From an uncultured Bacilli bacterium (lineage in GTDB: Bacteria; Bacillota_I; Bacilli_A; RF39; UBA660): a stretch of 64,000 nucleotides of DNA. The position numbers and the translations under genes are program-made. Location of the stretch: NCBI GenBank assembly GCA_910583945.1, contig CAJTYF010000006.1, positions 3,595 through 67,594 of the forward strand. The letters are read 5' to 3'. The first letter of the stretch is position 1. Every line of letters starts with the position of its first letter. Under the pieces are notes generated by a model, which did not search any database, was not told where the DNA came from, and was given only the letters and a program-made list of their open reading frames with translations. Below are positions 26,874 through 32,580 of the stretch, piece by piece.

Positions 26874-27577
26874 TATTCTTCCTCCAACAAACCTTTACTT
26901 ATAGAAACAAGTGGTCGAACACCACATACGCCGGACGCGCCACCCCAGTCGGTGTAGGAATCGCCGCTAGCGCCGATGTAAGCAAACCGAGTCGCACATT
27001 CTACAGGACAACCGTATTCAACTGGAGTACTTGTCCAATACCATTCACCACAGGCTTTAATTTCTGAAGGTAAGGTTTCTATTTCTTCTTTTGATAATAA
27101 AGTCACATTCTCCGCTTTAAAGTCTTCTTTGATTTTTGGTAACAACACTTTATAAATAAAACTATCTTTCCAAGAAATCGGTCTTATAGTATCTGCCATT
27201 CTTACTTCAAAGCCATTCCTCATGATTTCATCTGTAACATATTTTTTAATTAATTCTTCACTTAAAACTTTAGTAGGTAATAAATCAATTGTTGTTTCAT
27301 TGTCTTTAATAACATACCATTCTAAGCTTTTGTGAGTGAGTATGTCTCCTTGTTTAAAATTTATACAAATATTAGGCGGAATAGATATCGGAACAGCTTC
27401 CAAGGTAAAACCTTCCTGTGTTCTAGTTAAAACATGATGTGTTTCATAATCTTTGATTTTTTGTCTGTAATAATCTATTTCCGCTTCTTGATGAATAATG
27501 ATACTTGTTGGGTCATATATTCCATTTTTTTTTGCTCTTTCATAAGCCTTTTTATATAATTTTCTTTGTTTTGACAT
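26873..27577 (-). CDS. DUF6273/C-type-lectin-like protein with a DGR-like variable 3' end
   Basis: The start is set at ATG 27577 (GAAAGGA seven bases upstream); an in-frame ATG at 27601 lies inside the upstream gene. It has 234 residues: a helical basic N-terminus (1-60), a GDILTHKSLEWYVIKD domain, then the CLec-type end WYWTSTP...RFAYIGASGDSYTDWGG...GVRPLVSI. Codons 26,930-26,980 are 35/51 GC and 12 of 17 end in C, unlike the AT-rich surroundings. This looks like the product of AAC-template adenine mutagenesis in diversity-generating retroelements. No reverse transcriptase or template repeat was seen in the window. Confidence 0.75.
   Translation of the reverse strand: MSKQRKLYKKAYERAKKNGIYDPTSIIIHQEAEIDYYRQKIKDYETHHVLTRTQEGFTLEAVPISIPPNICINFKQGDILTHKSLEWYVIKDNETTIDLLPTKVLSEELIKKYVTDEIMRNGFEVRMADTIRPISWKDSFIYKVLLPKIKEDFKAENVTLLSKEEIETLPSEIKACGEWYWTSTPVEYGCPVECATRFAYIGASGDSYTDWGGASGVCGVRPLVSISKGLLEEE
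26930..26980 (-). repeat. Candidate DGR variable region (VR)
   Basis: Seventeen codons, 12 of them NNC (TAC ATC GGC, AGC GGC, TCC TAC ACC GAC, GGC, TCC, GGC), followed by the invariant GVRPL end typical of C-type-lectin DGR targets. Hand count gives 35 G or C in 51 bases. No partner template repeat was found here. Confidence 0.5.
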
Positions 27578-27578
27578 T

Positions 27579-27743
27579 TTAAAATCCTTTCTTCTTTTCA
27601 ATTTTTGGCTTTATTTTATATTTCTTAGCTAATTTCATAAACTCACTTAACTTCTGTAGTTTTTTTGTATCGTTGCATTGTGAATTTAAAATTTGAATGT
27701 ATTTGTTATCGAACCATTTTTGATCATATTTTTTACACTTCAT
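27579..27743 (-). CDS. 54-residue hypothetical basic protein
   Basis: The peptide MKCKKYDQKWFDNKYIQILN is followed by a Lys-rich helix ending KIEKKKGF. It overlaps the spoVG-like gene by 11 bases and ends one base before the next start, so it fits the operon spacing. No family recognised. Confidence 0.6.
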   Translation of the reverse strand: MKCKKYDQKWFDNKYIQILNSQCNDTKKLQKLSEFMKLAKKYKIKPKIEKKKGF

Positions 27744-28017
27744 TTTTTTCGTCCTGAAGATTTATATATTCCGCTAAAATTCGGTTTTCAATTAAAGTTC
27801 TTGTCTCATTATTTAGTGGATTACAGATATCTTTAAACACATGATTGCCAAGATATCTTGATGGCATACCACAAAACATTTTGTCATCTTTTTTTATGAT
27901 TCGAATATCATTTATTAGAAATGATTCATTTATAACTATGCTAGCAATACCTACAATTTTTGAAGTATTTTCCTCTAATTTTCTTATTCTTACAGAAGTT
28001 ATTACAAATTTGTTCAT
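27733..28017 (-). CDS. SpoVG-family regulator (phage-encoded)
   Basis: A 94-residue protein matching SpoVG: ITSVRIRKLEENTSKIVGIASIVINESFLINDIRII then MFCGMPSRYLGNHVFKDICNPLN and NRILAEY. SpoVG proteins are small DNA- and RNA-binding regulators in Bacillota. Its position between a coiled-coil gene and the small operon genes suggests it tunes phage or host expression. Confidence 0.88.
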   Translation of the reverse strand: MNKFVITSVRIRKLEENTSKIVGIASIVINESFLINDIRIIKKDDKMFCGMPSRYLGNHVFKDICNPLNNETRTLIENRILAEYINLQDEKNEV

Positions 28018-28259
28018 TTTCTTTTACAACCTTTCTTTTTATTTTTTTCTGACTTTAATAAACTATTTTCTAGTTTTAATTTTTTAATTTCTTTATCTTT
28101 TTCTTTGATAAGTAACCATTCTATCCGGCTATTATGTGCTTTTAAAGCATTTAAACTAGAGTTCATATCTTGTAATTCAGTTAAAATGGCTAAAAATATT
28201 TCTTTAGATGAACTTTTCTTAGTAGGCACTTGCCATTTTTTACAACTATAAAATCTCAT
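28014..28259 (-). CDS. Hypothetical coiled-coil protein
   Basis: An 81-residue protein. A coiled coil covers about residues 22-70 (KEIFLAILTELQDMNSSLN to KKLKLENSLLKSEKNKK), with a basic C-terminus. It overlaps both neighbours by four bases. No family recognised. Confidence 0.5.
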   Translation of the reverse strand: MRFYSCKKWQVPTKKSSSKEIFLAILTELQDMNSSLNALKAHNSRIEWLLIKEKDKEIKKLKLENSLLKSEKNKKKGCKRK

Positions 28260-28690
28260 TTCAACCTCACTTTTGTCGTATCATCCATTTTAAACATGCC
28301 TTCGGCAATGTAATCAGATTTAGTTAGTTTTGAACGATTAATATGTTTTAATTGAGCCGCTATCAATTTTTCTGTAGCTCCTTTAATGAAGTCGCTTAAG
28401 TCAGTACATCTTTTTTCCAATTCTTTTATTTTCTTATTTAAAGCTTGTTTTTCCATATAAATTCCGTTATACATGGCGCTTAAATCCGAAATTTTACCTT
28501 CTTTTTCTTTTAACAAAAGATTTTTAGCTTCTATTGACTTAATCAATTCAGCATTATTTTTATCCGTTAAGCTATTTAATGCTTTCAAATCATTTATTTG
28601 GGTACTCTGAATGCTGATTGTTTCAACAAATAAATCATATAGTTCATCTACTGAATGTTTTGGCTTTATTTTTGTTTTCTTTTTAAACAT
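28256..28690 (-). CDS. Hypothetical coiled-coil protein
   Basis: A 144-residue protein that is largely coiled coil (about residues 8-105) with a C-terminal SKLTKSDYIAEGMFKMDD segment. It follows the replication-type gene by 21 bases. It may be structural or an accessory to replication; unknown. Confidence 0.5.
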   Translation of the reverse strand: MFKKKTKIKPKHSVDELYDLFVETISIQSTQINDLKALNSLTDKNNAELIKSIEAKNLLLKEKEGKISDLSAMYNGIYMEKQALNKKIKELEKRCTDLSDFIKGATEKLIAAQLKHINRSKLTKSDYIAEGMFKMDDTTKVRLK

Positions 28691-28711
28691 CTTATCCTCT
28701 TTTCTATTTCT

Positions 28712-29404
28712 TTACGGTTCATTCAACCAATCATAATCGAAAATTGACATATCAACAGGTTGCCCCCGTGCCTTCATTTCTTGAATCAAGATTTTTTGTT
28801 GTTCAATTTTTTTAGCAGCCCATTCGTTAAAAGTTTCATTCGGATGTTTCAGTTTAAAATCTGGTGACTCTTCAAGTGAACATTTATACTTTTTCTTACA
28901 ATTAAAACAAGCAGTAGTCTTATAAATATCTCCTAAGTGACAAAAATTTTCTGTCTCGCGTGCGTGCGCGTTATTTTTATTTCCACACACACTATTATAT
29001 AAATCATATTCATAATCATATTCATAATCATAGTCATATTCATTATCACTTGCATTTGTGGTATCTTGTGGCAATTGTTCACTAGGTTCACAATTGTGCA
29101 CTTTTGTGCCACTTGCGGTATTTTGTGAACTTTGTTTTCGTTTTTTATCTGCTTCTTTTTTAGCTTCACTCCGATGGTCACAAGTTTCTTTCCAGGATTG
29201 ATAATCCTCATCCATTTTGTCTTGAATTGAATTGAAAGCCACTTTTAAAACACGATTTGAAAAAGTTGGACGTATTCCCGTTTTGGAGTAGTCAAACATA
29301 CCTTCAACAAATTCTCTATATTCAGAATCAGTTAAATCTTTTAATGTTACTCTAAATTTATCGTGCATTACAAATGAAGTCTTTTCTTTTCTTTTTCTCG
29401 GCAT
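28712..29404 (-). CDS. DUF6291-type phage protein (probable replication accessory)
   Basis: A 230-residue protein. The N-terminus (FVMHDKFRVTLKDLTDSEYREFVEGMFDYSKTGIRPTFSNRVLKVAFNSI in two parts) matches DUF6291-type proteins found at the start of phage replication modules. A low-complexity stretch of about 12 Asp/Tyr/Glu residues (DYDYEYDYEYDLY) follows at about residues 125-138. The C-terminal part has a four-Cys cluster (CHLG...CFNCKKKYKCS). The leader carries two SD-like copies of GGAGCAAAGT, the first enclosed by TTCTATC/GATAGAA. Confidence 0.65.
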   Translation of the reverse strand: MPRKRKEKTSFVMHDKFRVTLKDLTDSEYREFVEGMFDYSKTGIRPTFSNRVLKVAFNSIQDKMDEDYQSWKETCDHRSEAKKEADKKRKQSSQNTASGTKVHNCEPSEQLPQDTTNASDNEYDYDYEYDYEYDLYNSVCGNKNNAHARETENFCHLGDIYKTTACFNCKKKYKCSLEESPDFKLKHPNETFNEWAAKKIEQQKILIQEMKARGQPVDMSIFDYDWLNEP

Positions 29405-29487
29405 TTACTTTGCTCCTTTTCTATCGAAAATTGACTTTGCTCCCTTTTTTTGATAGAATTAGAGAGTAAAGTTTATTATTTTACAGA

Positions 29488-29524
29488 AGAGATTTATCGC
29501 TTTTCGACGGCTATTAAAATCTCT
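29488..29524 (-). promoter_or_regulatory. Repeated intergenic element, copy 1 (stem with CGACGGC core)
   Basis: AGAGATTT and AAATCTCT (8 bp perfect stem) enclose the core CGCTTTTCGACGGCTATT (plus strand, 29,498-29,515). The same core with one T fewer recurs at 31,126-31,142. This copy lies in the 5' leader region of the DUF6291-type gene. Role unknown. Confidence 0.5.
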
Positions 29525-29549
29525 TTTTTTGTGGAATCTTTTTTCCATT

Positions 29550-29711
29550 TTATCTAAAACCACTATTTATATAATACATTTGAACTTCGTGACTTCCCTT
29601 AGTTTCAATAAAATATGTGATTTCATCTAAAACATTTTTTATGTCTTTACACGAATATCCCAAAGCTTGCAGTGATAATATTACATAACCTTTCATTGAA
29701 TCTACATTCAT
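29550..29711 (-). CDS. 53-residue hypothetical protein
   Basis: The peptide MNVDSMKGYVILSLQALGYS continues CKDIKNVLDEITYFIETKG and ends in a YYINSGFR tail. It is helical with an UBA-like length. The gene starts eight bases after the upstream stop. No family recognised. Confidence 0.55.
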   Translation of the reverse strand: MNVDSMKGYVILSLQALGYSCKDIKNVLDEITYFIETKGSHEVQMYYINSGFR

Positions 29712-29719
29712 GCCTACAC

Positions 29720-29953
29720 CTATTTCTTTTCGTTAAATATTTTTAATGCGGTTTCTAACTTTTTACAATATAGAGCCGAGTAAAGATAATATTCATCACT
29801 TATTCCATCACACACAATAAAATGTTCTGTACTTTTTTCGGAATAAATAAGAAATATTTCCCCACTACATCCACCTTTTTTCTTTTGTAAAATATGGCAA
29901 GATCCTAAACCGCTATTTTCTATTTTTTCATATAAATTAAACTCTTTTTTCAT
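29720..29953 (-). CDS. Hypothetical phage protein
   Basis: A 77-residue alpha/beta protein with several Cys (SCHILQKKKGGCSGEIFLI, FIVCDGISD, YCKKLET). No known motif; a small metal or disulfide site is possible. Confidence 0.5.
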   Translation of the reverse strand: MKKEFNLYEKIENSGLGSCHILQKKKGGCSGEIFLIYSEKSTEHFIVCDGISDEYYLYSALYCKKLETALKIFNEKK

Positions 29954-30025
29954 TTTTTTCCTCTTTACTTTCTACTAATGGCTCAGATGAACTATAAACA
30001 TTCCAATATTTAATATCTTTTTTTA

Positions 30026-30232
30026 TTAAAATTTAATTTCTTCTAATTCATTAATAATATTATTGATAGTTTCTTTATTTGCTTGATGAATCAAAAAATA
30101 CGTTTTCCAATTCTTATCAATAAAAGTCTTTATGGCTTCCCATTCTTTTTCACTTTTTATATCTCCTATTAATTCTCTTATAATCATCTTTTCTTTTGAA
30201 GATAATGATTGTAAATTGTTCGAATTTTCCAT
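30026..30232 (-). CDS. Hypothetical helical phage protein (first early gene)
   Basis: The start is placed at ATG 30232 (GAGGAG eight bases upstream). It has 68 helical residues (SSKEKMIIRELIGDIKSEKEW). It is the first gene downstream of the RNA-rich intergenic region. An inverted repeat TGACTT-TTGC-AAGTCA lies just upstream at 30,254-30,269. No family recognised. Confidence 0.55.
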   Translation of the reverse strand: MENSNNLQSLSSKEKMIIRELIGDIKSEKEWEAIKTFIDKNWKTYFLIHQANKETINNIINELEEIKF

Positions 30233-30282
30233 TTTAATAACTCCTCTCATTTATGACTTTTGCAAGTCACTATTTTAAATAT

Positions 30283-30311
30283 TTGATTTTCTAATATTTT
30301 GCTGATATACT
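30283..30311 (+). promoter_or_regulatory. Plus-strand sigma-A promoter with extended -10
   Basis: TTGATT, 17 bases, then TGA-TATACT. It points opposite to all genes for several kilobases on either side and leads into a short RNA that ends in a hairpin plus T-run. Confidence 0.75.
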
Positions 30312-30317
30312 TTAAAT

Positions 30318-30423
30318 GTCCCTAGGGTTAAGAAGGGAGTGATGCCAATTGTATAAACTATTAGCAAAACTTTTGACTTTGCCCGGCTCTTATCCTCGAT
30401 TACTAGCCACTGGGCAATTTTTT
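30318..30423 (+). ncRNA. Candidate small RNA of about 105 nt with intrinsic terminator
   Basis: It begins downstream of the TTGATT/TATACT promoter. Its 3' part forms TTGCCC-GGCT...AGCC-ACT-GGGCAA (30,379-30,417) followed by TTTTTT. An AAGGGAG ribosome-like site precedes both a four-codon ATG frame and a 29-codon TTG frame (YKLLAKLLTLPG...), so it could encode a leader or toxin-like peptide. It matches no RNA family I can recognise. Confidence 0.55.
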
Positions 30424-30650
30424 GAGCATAGAAGTTAAATGCTCTAAGTAGTAATTACCAAGGCTCTATTGTCAGTAGAGCGAACCACTAAGTTTCAGTC
30501 TTTCTTGAGACGCAGCCTTATGTGAATTGATATATAATGTGCTATCTATTTTTAAACTTAGAATTTTGCAGTAGATAAGTAAACAAACTTGATATTTTGT
30601 AATTATTGACAATTCTTACAAAATATTTGATTGGTTAACCAAGGAAGAAA
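30424..30650. other. Intergenic stretch with serial hairpins and palindromes
   Basis: No gene was found. Hairpins: GAGCAT/ATGCTC (from 30,424), GCTCTA/TAGAGC (near 30,464-30,481) and GTTTCA/TGAGAC. An 11 bp inverted repeat ATATTTTGTAA...TTACAAAATAT and the perfect palindrome TTGGTTAACCAA (30,631-30,642) follow. It may be a longer form of the small RNA, a minus-strand leader of the early operon, or operator sites. Confidence 0.45.
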
Positions 30651-30851
30651 TCATTTGATCATGGTTTCTTTTAGTTTGTTTAAATCAATATCGAAAACTA
30701 TCGCCAATTTCAATAATTCTTCGGCACTTAGTTTTCTTTTACCATTTAGAGACAAATTAATTTTACTTTGACTAATTCCAGTCTTTTCTTCAATCTCAGT
30801 TTGGCTAATTCTTTTATTTTTAAAGTATTCTTTTAAATATTTAGATATCAT
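30651..30851 (-). CDS. Cro/XRE-type HTH regulator
   Basis: A 66-residue protein that is essentially one HTH domain (RISQTEIEEKTGISQSKINLSLNGKRK, residues about 15-41). It probably binds operators in the early region; TTGGTTAACCAA lies nine bases from its stop. Small single-domain XRE proteins act as Cro or accessory repressors in phages. Confidence 0.78.
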   Translation of the reverse strand: MISKYLKEYFKNKRISQTEIEEKTGISQSKINLSLNGKRKLSAEELLKLAIVFDIDLNKLKETMIK

Positions 30852-31000
30852 ATTTACCTCATTTTTTATGGTAATCTAATACCATTTTATTAGTTCTCTG
30901 TCATAAGTTCTAGATTTTATACGTAGATACTGTTCATTAATTATTTCTTGAATTAATCTTCAATGTTATAATTATCCTTTTTCTTAATATTTAAATTTCA

Positions 31001-31093
31001 TTATTTTTTTACATAAATATTTAATTTATCATTTTGCATGTTGATAACAGAAGCAACATGTAAAGCTGATAAGTCTATACCTGTTGACATCAT
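31001..31093 (-). CDS. 30-residue peptide
   Basis: The peptide MMSTGIDLSALHVASVINMQ is followed by NDKLNIYVKK. A good AAGAAGG ribosome site precedes it. Copy 2 of the CGACGGC element lies just upstream. Function unknown. Confidence 0.5.
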   Translation of the reverse strand: MMSTGIDLSALHVASVINMQNDKLNIYVKK

Positions 31094-31125
31094 TTTAAAT
31101 CACCTTCTTTCTAATTTTATAATTT

Positions 31126-31142
31126 CGCTTTCGACGGCTATT
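31126..31142 (-). promoter_or_regulatory. Repeated intergenic element, copy 2
   Basis: CGCTTTCGACGGCTATT is shared with 29,498-29,515 (one T shorter). AATT at both flanks could form a weak stem. It lies about 35 bases upstream of the 30-residue peptide start. Confidence 0.5.
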
Positions 31143-31190
31143 GAATTTTCTTTTTTTAAAAGGCTTATCCATTTTTAAGAAATGAAAAAA

Positions 31191-31283
31191 TTAAATAAAT
31201 TTTTTAGTAGGATCTTTTTTCATTTCTTGATACTCTTTATCTATTTTTGGATTAACTATTACAACTTTTAATTTCTTTTTCAT
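31191..31283 (-). CDS. 30-residue basic peptide
   Basis: The peptide MKKKLKVVIVNPKIDKEYQE continues MKKDPTKKFI. A GAGGAG ribosome site is present. The VVIVNP stretch recalls a small ribbon or an anti-repressor-type peptide, but no family is recognised. Confidence 0.5.
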   Translation of the reverse strand: MKKKLKVVIVNPKIDKEYQEMKKDPTKKFI

Positions 31284-31293
31284 TTGCGCTCCT

Positions 31294-31425
31294 CTATGAT
31301 GATTTTTGTAATTGATAAGAAATTTTTATATTTTCTTGTTTTTCGTACAATTTAATTAAAAATTTGATAACTTCTTCGCTTTTATCAATTAAAATATTTT
31401 TATTATTAATTTTCTGTTTTTCCAT
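31294..31425 (-). CDS. 43-residue peptide
   Basis: The peptide MEKQKINNKNILIDKSEEVI is followed by KFLIKLYEKQENIKIS. A strong GGAGGAAG ribosome site is present. It lies between the Cro-like gene and the other small peptides, in the operon driven by the early promoter at 31,739-31,767. Confidence 0.55.
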   Translation of the reverse strand: MEKQKINNKNILIDKSEEVIKFLIKLYEKQENIKISYQLQKSS

Positions 31426-31439
31426 AACTTCCTCCATAA

Positions 31440-31453
31440 AATTTTCGTGGTAG
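31440..31453. repeat. 14-bp inverted repeat, left arm
   Basis: AATTTTCGTGGTAG here and its exact reverse complement at 32,505-32,518 bracket the whole lysogeny switch (1.08 kb). The left arm lies just downstream of the first early gene stop. Confidence 0.55.
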
Positions 31454-31455
31454 TT

Positions 31456-31686
31456 TTAATCTAATGGCATGAAATCATTTGCTGTGACTTTTACCTTTGA
31501 TAATGAATTGATCACTTGTAACATTAGGTAAAATTCATCCACATATATTTTCACTTTGCCATTTAATTTGTCGGAAATAACTGAATCACTTACTTTCATA
31601 ATGCTTGCAAGAATAGTTTGATTTATGCCTTGTTCTACTAGAAAAAGTTTAATTTTTTTACCTAAACAAAAATCTTTGTTATCCAT
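31456..31686 (-). CDS. Early HTH regulator (Cro-like)
   Basis: The start is set at ATG 31686 (AGGAGGT site); the longer frame to 31767 would read through the operators. It has 76 residues with an HTH (GINQTILASIMKVSDSVISDKLNGK). It is the first gene of the early transcript, divergent from the CI-like repressor, the position of Cro. It probably binds the same three operators. Confidence 0.8.
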   Translation of the reverse strand: MDNKDFCLGKKIKLFLVEQGINQTILASIMKVSDSVISDKLNGKVKIYVDEFYLMLQVINSLSKVKVTANDFMPLD

Positions 31687-31711
31687 TTTTTCACCTCCTA
31701 CGCAATTCGTA

Positions 31712-31730
31712 AGTTCGACGTTATCGAACT
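31712..31730. promoter_or_regulatory. Operator 1 of the lysogeny switch
   Basis: AGTTCGA-N5-TCGAACT, a perfect inverted repeat, placed near the early transcript start. Two further sites share the WWTTCGA-N5-TCGAAWW form. Confidence 0.75.
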
Positions 31731-31738
31731 TTATTAAC

Positions 31739-31767
31739 ATTTTAATTCGACTATTTCGAATTGTCAA
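31739..31767 (-). promoter_or_regulatory. Early (PR-like) promoter
   Basis: TTGACA, 17 bases, TAAAAT on the minus strand. Operator 2 sits inside the spacer, so repressor binding would block it. Confidence 0.85.
31744..31762. promoter_or_regulatory. Operator 2 of the lysogeny switch
   Basis: AATTCGA-N5-TCGAATT, a perfect inverted repeat within the spacer of the early promoter. Centre-to-centre distance to operator 1 is 32 bp. Confidence 0.78.
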
Positions 31768-31783
31768 TAATATTTTGCTAACT

Positions 31784-31802
31784 TTTTCGAAAACTTCGAA
31801 AT
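31784..31802. promoter_or_regulatory. Operator 3 of the lysogeny switch
   Basis: TTTTCGA-N5-TCGAAAT, 6 bp perfect arms, five bases upstream of the repressor promoter -35. It lies 40 bp from operator 2. It could serve autoregulation. Confidence 0.72.
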
Positions 31803-31807
31803 TTTTA

Positions 31808-31836
31808 TTTACTAGATAATAAAATTGTGCTAGAAT
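31808..31836 (+). promoter_or_regulatory. Repressor (PRM-like) promoter
   Basis: TTTACT, 17 bases, TGC-TAGAAT with an extended -10. It drives the CI-like gene starting at 31864. Confidence 0.75.
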
Positions 31837-31863
31837 CTTTGTTAGAGAGGACAGTGAAACTCT

Positions 31864-32211
31864 ATGGCTTTAAATGAAAACATTAAGAAAGCAAGAATTA
31901 AAAAAGGCTTGACACAAAGACAACTTGGAGAAGCGATAGGAGTATCGCATAATACAATAAGCGATTGGGAAAGTGGCAATCATAAACCAGATGCTGATAT
32001 AGTAATGGAATTGTGTAAAACACTTAATGTGGACGCTAATTATATGTTTGACTGGAAAGATGAACCGCTTGATAATGAAAGACAAAACATGATAGATACA
32101 TTAAAAAAGAATAATTTTCTAGATGAAAACGATGATTTATCCGATAAAGATTTAAAAAGGTTATTAGACTTTGCCAAAGCAAATAAAGATTTTCTAATAG
32201 AGAAAAAATAG
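31864..32211 (+). CDS. CI-like phage repressor without a peptidase domain
   Basis: A 115-residue protein. Residues 1-65 form an XRE HTH (LTQRQLGEAIGVSHNTISDWESGNHKPDAD). The C-terminal 50 residues are helical (DDLSDKDLKRLLDFAKANKDFL). It lacks the S24/LexA-type self-cleavage domain of lambda CI, so induction probably needs an anti-repressor or protease rather than RecA-driven autoproteolysis. It is divergent from the Cro-like gene, with three operators between. Confidence 0.85.
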   Translation: MALNENIKKARIKKGLTQRQLGEAIGVSHNTISDWESGNHKPDADIVMELCKTLNVDANYMFDWKDEPLDNERQNMIDTLKKNNFLDENDDLSDKDLKRLLDFAKANKDFLIEKK

Positions 32212-32238
32212 AATATATCTATTTCTTGATATATTCTA
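32209..32238 (-). terminator. Terminator downstream of the small minus-strand peptide gene
   Basis: TAGAATATATC and GATATATTCTA form an 11 bp stem with an 8-base loop; on the minus strand it is followed by TTTTTT. It overlaps the 3' ends of both the repressor gene and the 30-residue gene, so it may serve both directions. Confidence 0.7.
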
Positions 32239-32311
32239 CAATCTCATTAAACAATGATATGTTTATTTTATAATATTTCAAATAGACATATAGCTTATTT
32301 ACATTTTTCAC
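32219..32311 (-). CDS. 30-residue peptide with GTG start and strong ribosome site
   Basis: The peptide reads VKNVNKLYVYLKYYKINISL then FNEIVEYIKK. GAGGAGGGGTAAG precedes GTG 32311 and the terminator hairpin overlaps its stop. A possible promoter TTTAAA-N17-TATAAT lies near 32,390-32,420 on the minus strand. It is a complete mini transcription unit between repressor and recombinase; an excisionase/RDF-type, signalling or toxin peptide is possible but unproven. Confidence 0.55.
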   Translation of the reverse strand: MKNVNKLYVYLKYYKINISLFNEIVEYIKK

Positions 32312-32446
32312 CTTACCCCTCCTCGAAGTAAATATTATAAAATTAAATAAAGAAAAAGTTGATTATTTATAAAAATAAAATTGGATTATAATAAGCCAAT
32401 TTGGACGTTTAAATAAAAATATTAAAGAGTTAAAACAAATAAAAAA

Positions 32447-32470
32447 GCCCACTACTACTAATAGTGAGCC
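32447..32470 (-). terminator. Rho-independent terminator facing the comEC side
   Basis: On the minus strand GGCTCACTA pairs with TAGTGGGC, followed by six T. It would stop transcripts coming leftwards from comEC through the recombinase gene. Confidence 0.75.
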
Positions 32471-32504
32471 ACCTCTATAAAAGAGTACACAAATAAAAAA
32501 TGTT

Positions 32505-32518
32505 CTACCACGAAAATT
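32505..32518. repeat. 14-bp inverted repeat, right arm
   Basis: CTACCACGAAAATT is the exact reverse complement of 31,440-31,453. It lies 62 bases upstream of the recombinase start. Confidence 0.55.
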
Positions 32519-32580
32519 CTTTTTTGTGTAACTCTATTATAGCAAACAAATTCTATTTTCGCAATAATGGAGTGATTTTA

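Noticed and set aside
30424..30530. Possible tRNA in the hairpin-rich intergenic stretch
   Set aside because: Hairpins do not form a cloverleaf in either direction; no acceptor stem or T-loop could be matched.
30861..30965. Minus-strand frame reading IQEIINEQYLRIKSRTYDRELIKWY
   Set aside because: Open for about 28 codons but has no ATG, GTG or TTG start and no ribosome site; may be a remnant.
20200..31000. CRISPR array or spacer-like repeats
   Set aside because: No regularly spaced repeats were seen; AT-rich low-complexity runs explain the similarities.
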